In this document: piece after piece, positions 7,873 to 15,820 of the stretch | Numbering within the stretch: position 1 is the first letter of the stretch | Layout: each line of letters opens with the position of its first letter | DNA from: Anaerolineae bacterium | GTDB lineage: Bacteria; Chloroflexota; Anaerolineae; JAFGEY01 | Assembly (NCBI GenBank): GCA_016931365.1 | Contig: JAFGEY010000437.1 | Coordinates: 1-36,797, forward strand | Reading direction: 5' to 3' | DNA length: 36,797 bases | The notes under the pieces: model-generated | The model's database searches: none | Told to the model about the DNA's origin: nothing | Seen by the model: only the letters and a program-made list of their open reading frames with translations | Made by a program: the position numbers and the translations under genes

Positions 7873-9087
7873 ATGACCACACCAAGTCACAAGCCCGAAA
7901 CAATGCAAGTTGGCGCGATGCGCGTGCGCGTGCGCAGCACACCCAGTCTGAGCGGCGAGCACACCGGATGGTTACCGCCCGGCAAACTGATCGTGGTTGA
8001 ATCAGACTCCAGGCTCGAGGTCGACGGTTACGCGTGGTGGAAACACGCCGCCGGCTGGAGCACCGAATGCGCCCTTGATGGCAGCGAGGTATACCTGCAA
8101 AAAGTGCAGCCCACAGAAAGCGCGCCTCCGGTCAGCAAAGGCGTCGCCAAAGTGGCTCCTGCGCTGCCTCCGGCGCAGCCGGCTGCATCTCAACTGTTTG
8201 AGGTGGGCAGCGTGCGCGTGCGCGTGCGCGACAAGCCCGGACTGAACGGCGCATCGGTCGGCTGGCTGGAGCCCGAACAGGTCGTCAGCGTCCAGGCCGA
8301 CTCGCGGACCGAGGCTGACGGATACGTGTGGTGGAAACACGACGCCGGCTGGAGCGCCGAAAAAGCCGCCGACGGCAGCCAGGTCTTTTTGTTCAGCCCG
8401 GGCACCGCCCCACAAAAACTGGCGGCCAAACAACTCAGTGCGTCTGCGCCAACCGGCGTCGACATGATGAGCGACGGCCTGCCCAACGTCGACACCCTGC
8501 CGATGCGCGACAGCTTGTTCAAAAGCCTGCCTGTGTCGCTGGAGCAGACCTTGTTTTGGCAGTACTATGGCAACAACGTCTTTGCTTACAACCTTTGGAA
8601 AAGCGGTGCAACGTGGTATAAATACGCGCAAGGGCTGCATGCCGGGCTGGATTTCGGCAACTCGACCGCCAAAGGCATCCCCATCTATGCCGGCGTCACT
8701 GGTGTGTTTGAGAGCCATCGCACGGCGGCCTACAAACCCAATGACCTGCGCGTTCAAATCGGCGATTACGTCATCATCTATGGGCATGTCGCCAAGCCGC
8801 ACACGTTTCAGAAGGGCCAGCCAATCACGCCGGACACCATCATGGGCGAAATCGAGACCGGCTATGCCAATGCCGCCGAACACCTGCACCTTGAAGTGCG
8901 TTTGCAGGGCAAGTGGATCATCAACCCCTTGCTGCTGATGACGCCCGAAATGCGCCAAGCCATCGCCCTTAAATTTCCACCCGGCCCCAGGTATTTCTAT
9001 CAGGAGGGCGGCTGGAACAAGTGGCTCACCCCGCTCGACCAGCCGGTGCTCACCCTGGCCGGCAACTTGATCGGCCCGCTCGCATAA
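7873..9087 (+). CDS. M23-family peptidase with two SH3-like repeats
   Basis: 404 residues. Two tandem bacterial SH3-like repeats (about 12-77 and 112-177) are strongly alike: each begins MRVRVRSTP or VRVRVRDKP, continues with GWL.P, then DGY.WWKH.AGWS and ends DGS.V.L. The C-terminal domain (about 255-360) has the LytM/M23 zinc pattern: HAGLDFG (HxxxD), IIYGHV and EHLHLEV (HxH). The family cuts peptidoglycan cross-bridges or acts as an inactive amidase activator. No signal peptide or membrane segment is visible, which is odd for a wall enzyme. ATG 7873 has GGGGAGG six bases upstream. It stands alone between divergent GH2 and the GntR gene. Confidence 0.85.
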   Translation: MTTPSHKPETMQVGAMRVRVRSTPSLSGEHTGWLPPGKLIVVESDSRLEVDGYAWWKHAAGWSTECALDGSEVYLQKVQPTESAPPVSKGVAKVAPALPPAQPAASQLFEVGSVRVRVRDKPGLNGASVGWLEPEQVVSVQADSRTEADGYVWWKHDAGWSAEKAADGSQVFLFSPGTAPQKLAAKQLSASAPTGVDMMSDGLPNVDTLPMRDSLFKSLPVSLEQTLFWQYYGNNVFAYNLWKSGATWYKYAQGLHAGLDFGNSTAKGIPIYAGVTGVFESHRTAAYKPNDLRVQIGDYVIIYGHVAKPHTFQKGQPITPDTIMGEIETGYANAAEHLHLEVRLQGKWIINPLLLMTPEMRQAIALKFPPGPRYFYQEGGWNKWLTPLDQPVLTLAGNLIGPLA

Positions 9088-9139
9088 CCCTGTCCTCGCG
9101 CAACCACGACGCCCCTGTTCGAACGATGTTGGGCACGAT

Positions 9140-9174
9140 TTGACAAATCATCGTTTAAAAGGTATAATCGATAC
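9140..9174 (+). promoter_or_regulatory. Consensus sigma70 promoter with overlapping operator candidate, GntR gene
   Basis: TTGACA (9140-9145), a 17-base spacer and TATAAT (9163-9168) are exact matches to both consensus boxes. An inverted repeat GTAT-N5-ATAC (9162-9174) overlaps the -10 box, and another ATAC follows at 9181. GntR/FCD proteins usually bind such AT-rich, TAC-bearing palindromes, so autoregulation is plausible. Confidence 0.7.
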
Positions 9175-9246
9175 AATCTATACAAACTTTTTTCCAGGCA
9201 TTTGTTATGCACCCTGCACAACGCACTGGTGTACAGGAGGAAAGAC

Positions 9247-9930
9247 GTGAGCAGCCAAGATGCATTTTCCGTCCTCCACTACCTGATCGCCGAAGGACCA
9301 AAAGACAGCGAAGAGGCCACCAAGCTTCCACCGTTGGGAGATTTGGCCAAAAAACTTGGGGTTAGTCGCGGCAAACTGCGCGAAGACTTGATCACCGCGC
9401 AAGCGTACGGTCTGGTCGAGATGCGACCCGGCGACGGCACCTACATCCAGCCGTTCGACTTTTACACGGCCATCCGCCCGGCAGTGTTATACAGCATCGC
9501 CTGCGACAAGTGCAATTTCGACCGCTTTTACCGCGTCCGCGCCCAGCTCGAGCTGGCTTTCTGGGACCAGGCCGTTTCCCTGCTGGAGCAATCGGACATT
9601 GACGCGCTCAAACAGATACTGGCCCGCGCCGAGCAAAGGCTATCGGATGCGCCGATTGAAATCCCGCACCGCGAGCATCGCGAGCTGCACCTGCGCATCT
9701 TTGATCGGCTCGACAATCCCTTTGTCATCGGCCTGCTCGAAGCCTACTGGGACGCCTATGAAGCGGTCGAACTGCACCGTTATTTTGATCTGAGTTATTA
9801 CGAAGAGATGTGGTCGAGCCATCGCCAGATCGTTGAGGCGCTTGAAGCGCGAGACAATGTGCGCGGCCGAGCCATCTTGATGGAACACTTTCGCATCCTG
9901 GAATACCGCCTTCAGCAAGGCGGATCCTAG
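9247..9930 (+). CDS. GntR-family transcriptional regulator, FadR/FCD type
   Basis: 227 residues. The N-terminal winged helix includes KLPPLGDLAKKLGVSRGKLR (recognition helix) and a wing ending MRPGDGTYIQ. The all-helical C-terminal FCD domain (about 85-220) has histidines in HREHRELHLRIF, SSHRQIVEAL and MEHFRILE, matching the metal/ligand site of FadR-type regulators that sense organic acids. Start: GTG 9247 with AGGAGG at 9235-9240; an in-frame earlier start overlaps the leader and lacks a site. The target is unknown. Neighbours are an M23 gene and the glutamate synthase cluster; a strong palindrome between this gene and the latter suggests they are separate units. Confidence 0.88.
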   Translation: MSSQDAFSVLHYLIAEGPKDSEEATKLPPLGDLAKKLGVSRGKLREDLITAQAYGLVEMRPGDGTYIQPFDFYTAIRPAVLYSIACDKCNFDRFYRVRAQLELAFWDQAVSLLEQSDIDALKQILARAEQRLSDAPIEIPHREHRELHLRIFDRLDNPFVIGLLEAYWDAYEAVELHRYFDLSYYEEMWSSHRQIVEALEARDNVRGRAILMEHFRILEYRLQQGGS

Positions 9931-9932
9931 AG

Positions 9933-9967
9933 AAGAAACCGGGTTTTTGTCAAAAACCCGGTTTCTT
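9933..9967. repeat. 35-base near-perfect palindrome after the GntR gene
   Basis: A perfect 17-bp inverted repeat, AAGAAACCGGGTTTTTG (9933-9949) and its complement (9951-9967), with one unpaired base between. It begins two bases after the GntR stop. It can fold on either strand and could end transcription, but no T-tract follows; the arms look like a dispersed palindromic repeat. The rest of the gap to 10144 has a possible closed stem CAGCC/GGCTG just before gltB and no gene. Confidence 0.75.
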
Positions 9968-10144
9968 GACCCCAACCATCCTTTGGAAAGGAGAATAGCC
10001 GACTTTTTTTCCGGCCTCGATCTAGTCCACATTGAAACACATTGTCAACGTTCACGCTGCAGTGAGTTGCGACTGAAACCCAATCGCCAGCCCTGCGGCG
10101 TTTTGCGTTCTACCGGACAAATCGGGCCGGACGGCTGAACAAAC

Positions 10145-11665
10145 ATGCCGCTCAGTTTACTGACCTCAGAATTTATCGTTGAACGCGACGACACTCGCTG
10201 CATCGCCTGCCAGGTCTGCGTGCGGCAGTGCGCCAACGACGTACACCAATACGACCCCGACGACGATTGGGTGTACAGCGAAGAGCAGCGCTGCGTGGGC
10301 TGCCACCGCTGTGTCACGCTCTGCCCCACCCACGCGCTGACTATCCGCCGCACGCCGCTGGAATTTCGCGAGAACGCCAACTGGACTGCCGCGCGGCTCA
10401 ACAGCATCTATAAACAGGCCGAAACCGGCGGCATCCTGCTGACCGGCATGGGCTGCGACCAGCCGCAGCGCATCTATTTCGACCACCTGCTGCTCAACGC
10501 CTCGCAGGTCACCAACCCCTCCATCGATCCGCTACGCGAGCCGATGGAACTGCGCACCTACATTGGTCGCAAGCCGGATCGGGTTGAGGTTAAGCTGGGC
10601 AAGGACGACAAAGTCAGCCTCGACACCCGCATCGGGCCGCAGTTGGTGCTGGATACGCCGATCATGTTTTCGGCCATGTCTTTCGGCTCGATCAGCTACA
10701 ATGCCTGCCTGTCGCTGGCTCAAGCGGCCCAAGAAAGCGGCATCCTGTACAACACCGGCGAGGGCGGCCTGCACTCTAGCCTGTACGAATACGGGCCGTG
10801 GACGATTGCCCAGGTCGCCTCCGGGCGCTTTGGCGTACACCCCGAATACCTCGACGCGGCGGCAGCGTTGGAAATCAAGATCGGTCAGGGAGCCAAGCCG
10901 GGCATCGGCGGGCACCTGCCCGGCGAAAAGGTCTCCGCCGAAGTGTCGCGCACACGCATGATCCCGCAGGGCACCGACGCGCTCTCGCCTGCGCCACACC
11001 ACGATATTTATTCTATCGAAGATTTGCGCCAGTTGATTTACGCGCTCAAAGAAGCGACCGACTACAAAAAGCCGGTCGGGGTCAAGATCGCCGCCGTCCA
11101 CAACGTCGCGCCGATTGCCAGCGGCATCGCCCGTGCGGGGGCCGACTATATTGCCATCGACGGGCTGCGCGGCGGCACCGGCGCTGCGCCGACGATCATC
11201 CGCAACAACGTCGGCATCCCCATCGAGACCGCCATCGCAGCCGTCGATCAACGACTGCGCGAGGAAGGCATCCGCAACCAGGTCTCGCTGATCGCCGCCG
11301 GGTCAATTCGCAACAGCGGCGACATTATCAAAATCATCGCCCTGGGCGCCGACGCGGTCTACGTAGCCACCAGCGCACTGGTCGCCCTAGGCTGCCACCT
11401 ATGCCAGAAATGCTACACCGGCAAGTGCAACTGGGGCATCGCCACCCAGGACCCCTACCTGACCAAGCGCCTCAACCCCAACATCGGCGCGTGGCACTTG
11501 AGCAATCTGATCCGCGCCTGGTCGCTAGAGATCAAGGAAATGCTCGGCGGGATGGGTATCAACGCCATCGAGAGCCTGCGCGGCAACCGCGATCACCTGC
11601 GCGGCATCGGCCTCAACCAGGTCGAACTGGATGCCCTGGGGATTAAATCAGCCGGGCAAGCGTAA
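10145..11665 (+). CDS. gltB: Glutamate synthase, FMN subunit with ferredoxin domain (archaeal type)
   Basis: 506 residues. The N-terminus has two [4Fe-4S] motifs (C19, C22, C25, C29 and C50, C53, C56, C60). Residues about 90-500 are the FMN-binding TIM barrel of glutamate synthase, which condenses 2-oxoglutarate with ammonia to glutamate. Seen: AMSFGSISYNA, NTGEGGLHSS, IGQGAKPGIGG, GVKIAAVHN, DGLRGGTGAAP and AAGSIRNSGDI. The cysteines in CHLCQKCYTGKCNWG match the [3Fe-4S] region. The amidotransferase and GXGXG domains are absent and are encoded by separate genes at 13641 and 14864, as in archaea and Thermotoga. ATG 10145 follows an in-frame stop, and there is no clear ribosome site. First gene of a five-gene cluster. 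Confidence 0.92.
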   Translation: MPLSLLTSEFIVERDDTRCIACQVCVRQCANDVHQYDPDDDWVYSEEQRCVGCHRCVTLCPTHALTIRRTPLEFRENANWTAARLNSIYKQAETGGILLTGMGCDQPQRIYFDHLLLNASQVTNPSIDPLREPMELRTYIGRKPDRVEVKLGKDDKVSLDTRIGPQLVLDTPIMFSAMSFGSISYNACLSLAQAAQESGILYNTGEGGLHSSLYEYGPWTIAQVASGRFGVHPEYLDAAAALEIKIGQGAKPGIGGHLPGEKVSAEVSRTRMIPQGTDALSPAPHHDIYSIEDLRQLIYALKEATDYKKPVGVKIAAVHNVAPIASGIARAGADYIAIDGLRGGTGAAPTIIRNNVGIPIETAIAAVDQRLREEGIRNQVSLIAAGSIRNSGDIIKIIALGADAVYVATSALVALGCHLCQKCYTGKCNWGIATQDPYLTKRLNPNIGAWHLSNLIRAWSLEIKEMLGGMGINAIESLRGNRDHLRGIGLNQVELDALGIKSAGQA

Positions 11666-11670
11666 CGGTT

Positions 11671-11721
11671 GCGGTCAGCGGCCGGCACTCGATTGACGAC
11701 CGACAGCTGACTACTGACCGC
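11671..11721. repeat. Intergenic inverted repeat of 'GACCGAC' type
   Basis: GCGGTCAG (11671-11678) and CTGACCGC (11714-11721) are perfect inverted arms around GACGACCGACAGCTGACTA-like low-complexity sequence. A related stretch occupies 14799-14829. It lies between the FMN subunit and the polyferredoxin gene. Confidence 0.5.
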
Positions 11722-11748
11722 AAAAGGTTTGACAATAAAGGATGTAAC

Positions 11749-12231
11749 GTGAAACGCATCTATGTGAACGAAGAATACTGCATCGGCTGCCGGTTGTGCG
11801 AGATTCACTGCCTGACCGCGCACTCGACATCCAGAAAAATCATCAAGGCCTACAAAGAAGAGGCCCCGCGCGCGCTCTCGCGCCTGCTGGTCGAAGAGGA
11901 AGGGCCGCTCTCCTTTGCGATGCAGTGCCGTCACTGCGACGAAGCGAGCTGCGTCGAGGCGTGCATCACCGGCGCGATGCACCGCGACGAGGAAACGGGT
12001 GCCGTGCTCTGCGACGAAGACCGCTGTGTCGGCTGCTGGACCTGCATTATGGTCTGTCCCTATGGCGCGATCAAGCGCAACCTGGTGGGCACCAAGGCCG
12101 CGTCCAAGTGCGATTTGTGCTATGGGAATAAAACACCGGCCTGTGCCGCGCACTGTCCCAACGAAGCGCTGGTATACGAAGATGAAGAAGCGTTCAAACG
12201 GCGGGTCTCGGTCAAAGCGCTGTTCAGGTAG
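11749..12231 (+). CDS. Four-cluster ferredoxin (electron-transfer subunit of glutamate synthase)
   Basis: 160 residues, cysteine-rich, HycB/DmsB-like. Cysteine groups: CIGCRLCEIHC (12-22), CRHCDEASCVEAC, CVGCWTCIMVCP and CDLCYGNKTPACAAHCP, enough for four [4Fe-4S] clusters. It is cytoplasmic and has no membrane anchor. Between the FMN subunit and an FAD-NAD(P) oxidoreductase, it most likely carries electrons from NAD(P)H to the ferredoxin domain of the FMN subunit. GTG 11749 is used, with AAAGGA six bases upstream. Its stop codon TAG lies inside the palindromic repeat at 12228-12255. Confidence 0.85.
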   Translation: MKRIYVNEEYCIGCRLCEIHCLTAHSTSRKIIKAYKEEAPRALSRLLVEEEGPLSFAMQCRHCDEASCVEACITGAMHRDEETGAVLCDEDRCVGCWTCIMVCPYGAIKRNLVGTKAASKCDLCYGNKTPACAAHCPNEALVYEDEEAFKRRVSVKALFR

Positions 12232-12255
12232 AGGCACGGCGCGCCGCGCCCCTAC
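12228..12255. repeat. 28-base GC-rich palindrome overlapping a stop codon
   Basis: Two 14-base halves, starting GTAGAGGCACGGCG and ending CGCCCCTAC, pair at 12 of 14 positions with no loop. The first four bases contain the ferredoxin stop codon. It ends 14 bases before the oxidoreductase start, leaving just the ribosome site AAGGAAAG. Confidence 0.65.
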
Positions 12256-12269
12256 AAAAGGAAAGATAA

Positions 12270-13562
12270 ATGAGCATCAAATATGTCATTATAGGAAATT
12301 CCGCCGGCGCGATCGGCGCGGTCGAGTCGATCCGCCAATACGATCAGGATAACCCGATCACCCTCGTTTCCGATGAGCCGCATCATACCTATTCGCGCCC
12401 GCTGATCTCGTATCTGCTCGGTGGGCTGGTAGACAAAAGCCGTATGTATTATCGCCCGACCGATTTTTACCAGAAAAACCGGGTCAATACGATGCTCGGC
12501 GTCCGGGTAGCCAGCATCGACACACAGGCCAACAAGTTGTTGCTTGAAGGCGGCGGCACGTTGGAATACGACCAACTGCTCATCGCCAGCGGCGGCAAAC
12601 CTTTTGTGCCATCAATCAAGGGCGCCGACCTGGAAGGCACATTCACTTTTACTACCTGGCAAGACGCGCAGCACATCGATCGCTACATTCAAGACCATCG
12701 CACCGAATCGGCGGTGGTCATCGGCGGCGGGCTGATCGGCCTGAAAACGGTCGAGGCGCTCCTTGCGCGCCAGATCAAGATCACGGTGATCGAGTTGGCC
12801 GACCGCATTCTGAGCACCATTTTCGACCCCGCCGCATCGCATCTCTCGGAGGCGATCTTGCGCCGCGAGCACGTCGAAATCCGCACCAGCACTACCGTGC
12901 AAGAGATTATTGGCCGGGGCAACCGCGTCGATCACGTCATTTTGCGCGACGGCGAGCGGATCAACTGCGACTTGCTCATTTTCTCAATCGGCGTGCGGCC
13001 CAACACCGGCTTTATCCCGCAAGATTCGGGGATCAAGATCAATCGCGGTATCTGCGTTGACCGGCACATGCGCACCACCGTGCCCAACATCTACGCCGCC
13101 GGCGACTGCGTTGAGGCCTATGATATGTTGATCGACGCCGACCGCATCCTCGCCATCTGGCCGCTGGCCTACCGTCAGGGCGCGATCGCCGGGGCAAATA
13201 TGGCTGGGCAAGATAAGCCCTATGACGGCGGCCTGCCGATGAACGCCATCGGTGTGTGCGACGTACCGACCATCTCGGTGGGCATCACCAGCCCGCCCGA
13301 CGACGACCCCTCCTATGAAGTGATGGACAAATATGATCGCCAGGCGCTAATCTACAAAAAACTGGTTTTGCAGGGCAACCGACTGGTTGGAGCGATGTTT
13401 ATCGGCGATATCGACCGCGCAGGCATCTACACCGGCCTGATCCGTGATCGGATTGACGTAACCCCCTTCAAAAGTCACCTGATGTCCGGCAATTTCGGGT
13501 TGATCTCGCTGCCTAAAGACTATCGCAAACACCTGGTCGTGGGCGAAGGGATAGAAGTATGA
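12270..13562 (+). CDS. FAD-dependent NAD(P)H oxidoreductase of the glutamate synthase cluster
   Basis: 430 residues of the pyridine nucleotide-disulfide (NADH oxidase-like) family. Motifs: FAD site VIIGNSAGAIGAVESI (residues 6-21), NAD(P) site VVIGGGLIGLKTVEAL (about 150), second FAD motif NIYAAGDCVEA (about 280). The active-site region TYSRPLISYLL has no cysteine, so it is not a disulfide reductase or a coenzyme A disulfide reductase. It is likely to oxidise NAD(P)H and pass electrons through the neighbouring ferredoxin to the synthase, the role GltD has in the usual enzyme. ATG 12270 has AAGGAAAG upstream. Confidence 0.85.
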   Translation: MSIKYVIIGNSAGAIGAVESIRQYDQDNPITLVSDEPHHTYSRPLISYLLGGLVDKSRMYYRPTDFYQKNRVNTMLGVRVASIDTQANKLLLEGGGTLEYDQLLIASGGKPFVPSIKGADLEGTFTFTTWQDAQHIDRYIQDHRTESAVVIGGGLIGLKTVEALLARQIKITVIELADRILSTIFDPAASHLSEAILRREHVEIRTSTTVQEIIGRGNRVDHVILRDGERINCDLLIFSIGVRPNTGFIPQDSGIKINRGICVDRHMRTTVPNIYAAGDCVEAYDMLIDADRILAIWPLAYRQGAIAGANMAGQDKPYDGGLPMNAIGVCDVPTISVGITSPPDDDPSYEVMDKYDRQALIYKKLVLQGNRLVGAMFIGDIDRAGIYTGLIRDRIDVTPFKSHLMSGNFGLISLPKDYRKHLVVGEGIEV

Positions 13563-13627
13563 GGGAAACAAGGGATAAGGAAACAAGGGAACTCCTTGTC
13601 TACTTTTTCCTCTTCCCTTGTCTACTC
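13563..13627. repeat. Low-complexity CAAGGGA / CCCTTG repeats
   Basis: Directly after the oxidoreductase stop: two copies of GGAAACAAGGGA-like sequence followed by two CTTGTCTACT units, the second preceded by TTCCC, so that the halves form an imperfect inverted repeat. The next gene's GGAGGATAGG site follows. Confidence 0.55.
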
Positions 13628-13640
13628 GATGGAGGATAGG

Positions 13641-14795
13641 ATGAATTACGCTTCTCTCGAAAACCGCTACGGCGACGACAAAGTATTCGATGCCTGCGGA
13701 CTGTTTGGGATTATGGACGTCACTGGACGTAAAATGTCTGGTCACGACATCGTCACCGGCATTGCCAATATGAACGAGCGCGGCAACGGCCTCGGTTCCG
13801 GCTATGCCGTCTATGGCTGTTACCCCGAATATGAAGATTGCTACGCCTTTCACGTGATGTATATGCATGCCGACAACCGGCCGCAGGTGGAATCACTGCT
13901 CAAAACCAACTTTGTGTGGGTGTATGCTGAAGAGATGCCACACACACCGATGCCCGAACTGCCCAACGCGCCGATGATCTGGCGCTACTTTCTCCGGGTT
14001 GATGAAAAAAACCCTGCCCTGGAATTGATGAACGAGCACGAGTACATTGTCTCCAAAGTGATGCAGGTCAATACCTCCGACCTCGGCGCGTACATTTATG
14101 GCAGTGGCAAAAACGTCGGCGTGTTCAAGGGCGTTGGCCTGCCCGATCAGATTGCCACGTATTTTGGCATCGTCCATTACGAGGGCTACCTGTGGACGGC
14201 GCACAACCGTTTTCCAACCAACACACCCGGCTGGTGGGGCGGCGCGCACCCCTTTGCCCTGCTCGACTGGACGGTAGTCCACAACGGCGAAATCTCATCC
14301 TACGGCGCAAATCGACGCTATTTAGAGATGCGCGGCTACCACTGCACGATGGGCACTGACACCGAGGTGATCACCTACGCCGCAGACTTTTTGATGCGCC
14401 GCCACAATCTGCCCTCCGAAATCGCGGCCAAAGTGCTCGCCCCACCGCTGTGGGCCGAAATCGAGCGCATGCCGGTGGACGAACAGGCGCTTTATCGCTC
14501 GCTGCGTCAGGTGTATGGCGGTTTGTTGAGCAACGGCCCGTTCACGATCATCGTCGCCCGGCACGGTGAGATGATGGGTCTGAGCGACCGCATCCGTCTG
14601 CGCCCGCTGGTTGCCGCGACCAAGGGTAACCGGCTGTACGTATCATCGGAAGAAGCGCCGATCCGCCTCGTCGACCGCAAACTGGATCGCGTGTGGCAGC
14701 CCGTCGGCGGCGAGCCGGTCATTGGACGGCTAGGAATGTCGCTATACCAGGAAATACCCAATGAGATTTCTATGGCCGAATTGGTTCCGGCATAA
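13641..14795 (+). CDS. Glutamate synthase, class II glutamine amidotransferase subunit
   Basis: 384 residues. Ntn-hydrolase glutaminase domain that frees ammonia from glutamine for the FMN subunit. The nucleophile Cys is C19 in DACGLFGIMD; the first 18 residues would have to be removed to expose it. Other glutaminase markers: YLWTAHNRFPTNTPGWWGGAHPF, WTVVHNGEIS and GTDTEVI. ATG 13641 follows GGAGGATAGG; a TTG 45 bases earlier has no site and falls in a repeat. This is the stand-alone equivalent of the N-terminal domain of ordinary GltB. Confidence 0.9.
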   Translation: MNYASLENRYGDDKVFDACGLFGIMDVTGRKMSGHDIVTGIANMNERGNGLGSGYAVYGCYPEYEDCYAFHVMYMHADNRPQVESLLKTNFVWVYAEEMPHTPMPELPNAPMIWRYFLRVDEKNPALELMNEHEYIVSKVMQVNTSDLGAYIYGSGKNVGVFKGVGLPDQIATYFGIVHYEGYLWTAHNRFPTNTPGWWGGAHPFALLDWTVVHNGEISSYGANRRYLEMRGYHCTMGTDTEVITYAADFLMRRHNLPSEIAAKVLAPPLWAEIERMPVDEQALYRSLRQVYGGLLSNGPFTIIVARHGEMMGLSDRIRLRPLVAATKGNRLYVSSEEAPIRLVDRKLDRVWQPVGGEPVIGRLGMSLYQEIPNEISMAELVPA

Positions 14796-14798
14796 CGA

Positions 14799-14829
14799 CC
14801 GCCGACGGACGACCGCTGACCACCGGCGG
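14799..14829. repeat. Intergenic CCGCCG/CGGCGG inverted repeat
   Basis: CCGCCG (14799-14804) and CGGCGG (14824-14829) flank GACGACCGCTGACC-like sequence, the same low-complexity type as at 11671-11721. It starts four bases after the amidotransferase stop. Confidence 0.45.
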
Positions 14830-14863
14830 CTGGCTCATTAGGCAGTCTATAGAGAAGGCGAAA

Positions 14864-15613
14864 ATGACGCAAATAACGCTTAAAATCGATGCGCAAGATT
14901 TACACTACAAAGACCTCAACGCCCGGCTGCGCCAGGCCGTTATCGACGGCTTTGAGCGGATCGACATCGAAAACGTATTCGGGCAGCGCTACATCGGCAC
15001 GGACCTGAACCGCCCGGTGGAGATCCACATCTATGGCACGCCGGGCAGTGACCTGGCTGCTTTTATGGATGGCCCGCGCCTGATCGTGCACGGCAACGCG
15101 CAGGACGGCTGCGGCAACACGATGAACGAGGGTACCGTAATCATCCACGGGCGCGCGGGAGACGTAACCGGGCACTCGATGCGCGGCGGCAAGATTTTCA
15201 TCCGCGACGATGTAGGCTACCGCGTGGGCATCCATATGAAAGAATACCAGGACAAACGCCCGATCATCGCCATCGGCGGAACGGCGCAGCACTTTTTGGG
15301 CGAATACATGGCCGGCGGCATTCTGCTTGTGCTCGGCTTGACCCTCAAACCCGGCGGGCGGCACACAGCCAATTTTATCGGCACGGGGATGCACGGCGGG
15401 GTGATGTACCTGCGCGGCGACGTGGACGACGTTCAACTCGGCAAAGAGGTCGGGCGCGTGCCGATTGAGGATCAAGAGCGTCAACTTGTTCGCGACTTGG
15501 TCAAAGAATACTGCGACTATTTCGACCGCGACCCGGAATCGATCCTGAGCCAGCCGTTTACAAAGCTGATCCCGCTCTCATTGCGGCCCTACGGCCGGCT
15601 GTACGCATATTGA
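14864..15613 (+). CDS. Glutamate synthase, GXGXG-domain subunit
   Basis: 249 residues. A right-handed beta-helix with repeating G-x-x-G turns (DGCGNTMNEGTVIIHGRAGD, VTGHSMRGGKIFIRDDVGYRVG, GEYMAGGILLVLGL, FIGTGMHGGVMYLRG), equivalent to the C-terminal domain of GltB. It is structural, supporting the ammonia channel between the glutaminase and FMN barrel. A C-terminal helix rich in D and R follows (about 205-249). Last gene of the cluster; with the four upstream genes it completes a split GOGAT. Confidence 0.9.
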   Translation: MTQITLKIDAQDLHYKDLNARLRQAVIDGFERIDIENVFGQRYIGTDLNRPVEIHIYGTPGSDLAAFMDGPRLIVHGNAQDGCGNTMNEGTVIIHGRAGDVTGHSMRGGKIFIRDDVGYRVGIHMKEYQDKRPIIAIGGTAQHFLGEYMAGGILLVLGLTLKPGGRHTANFIGTGMHGGVMYLRGDVDDVQLGKEVGRVPIEDQERQLVRDLVKEYCDYFDRDPESILSQPFTKLIPLSLRPYGRLYAY

Positions 15614-15668
15614 ACCGAGAAACATCAGAACTCAACGCAACTGAACACTGGCGTTTTTGGGAGTTGCG

Positions 15669-15724
15669 GCTTCAGCCGGTCTACATCTAGTGGTTGAAAT
15701 CCGGCTAAAGCTTCGATTCCACTA
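15669..15724. repeat. Overlapping alternative hairpins in the convergent gap
   Basis: GCTTCAGCCGG (15669-15679) pairs with CCGGCTAAAGC (15701-15711) with one mismatch. TAGTGG (15688-15693) pairs with CCACTA (15719-15724), extended by GAAATC/GATTC, and would exclude the first. The gap 15614-15805 separates the converging glutamate synthase and glycan operons and holds no gene; no T-tract marks a clear terminator. Confidence 0.5.
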
Positions 15725-15792
15725 CTATATATAGATTCGCCAGAGTCCAGAACGCAAAATGCACAGGGTTGCCCGGATGCACTCAACATCCA

Positions 15793-15820
15793 CGTCCTTG
15801 CCTCATTATTGCGTCCTTGC
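15793..15820. repeat. Direct GCAAGGACG repeats at the end of the ligase-methyltransferase gene
   Basis: Two exact 9-base copies (read CGTCCTTGC on the plus strand) at 15793-15801 and 15812-15820. The second copy encodes the last codons and adjoins the stop of the gene above it, so the protein's extreme C-terminus is repeat-derived. Confidence 0.5.

Noticed and set aside
7905..8400. Pair of similar DNA segments, considered as a mobile or CRISPR repeat
   Set aside because: They encode the two SH3-like repeats of one protein; there are just two copies, with protein-level similarity.
10045..10144. Possible riboswitch-like fold before the glutamate synthase genes
   Set aside because: Several short stems can be drawn (for example CAGCC with GGCTG) but none matches a known glutamine or other riboswitch, and random GC-rich sequence gives similar folds.
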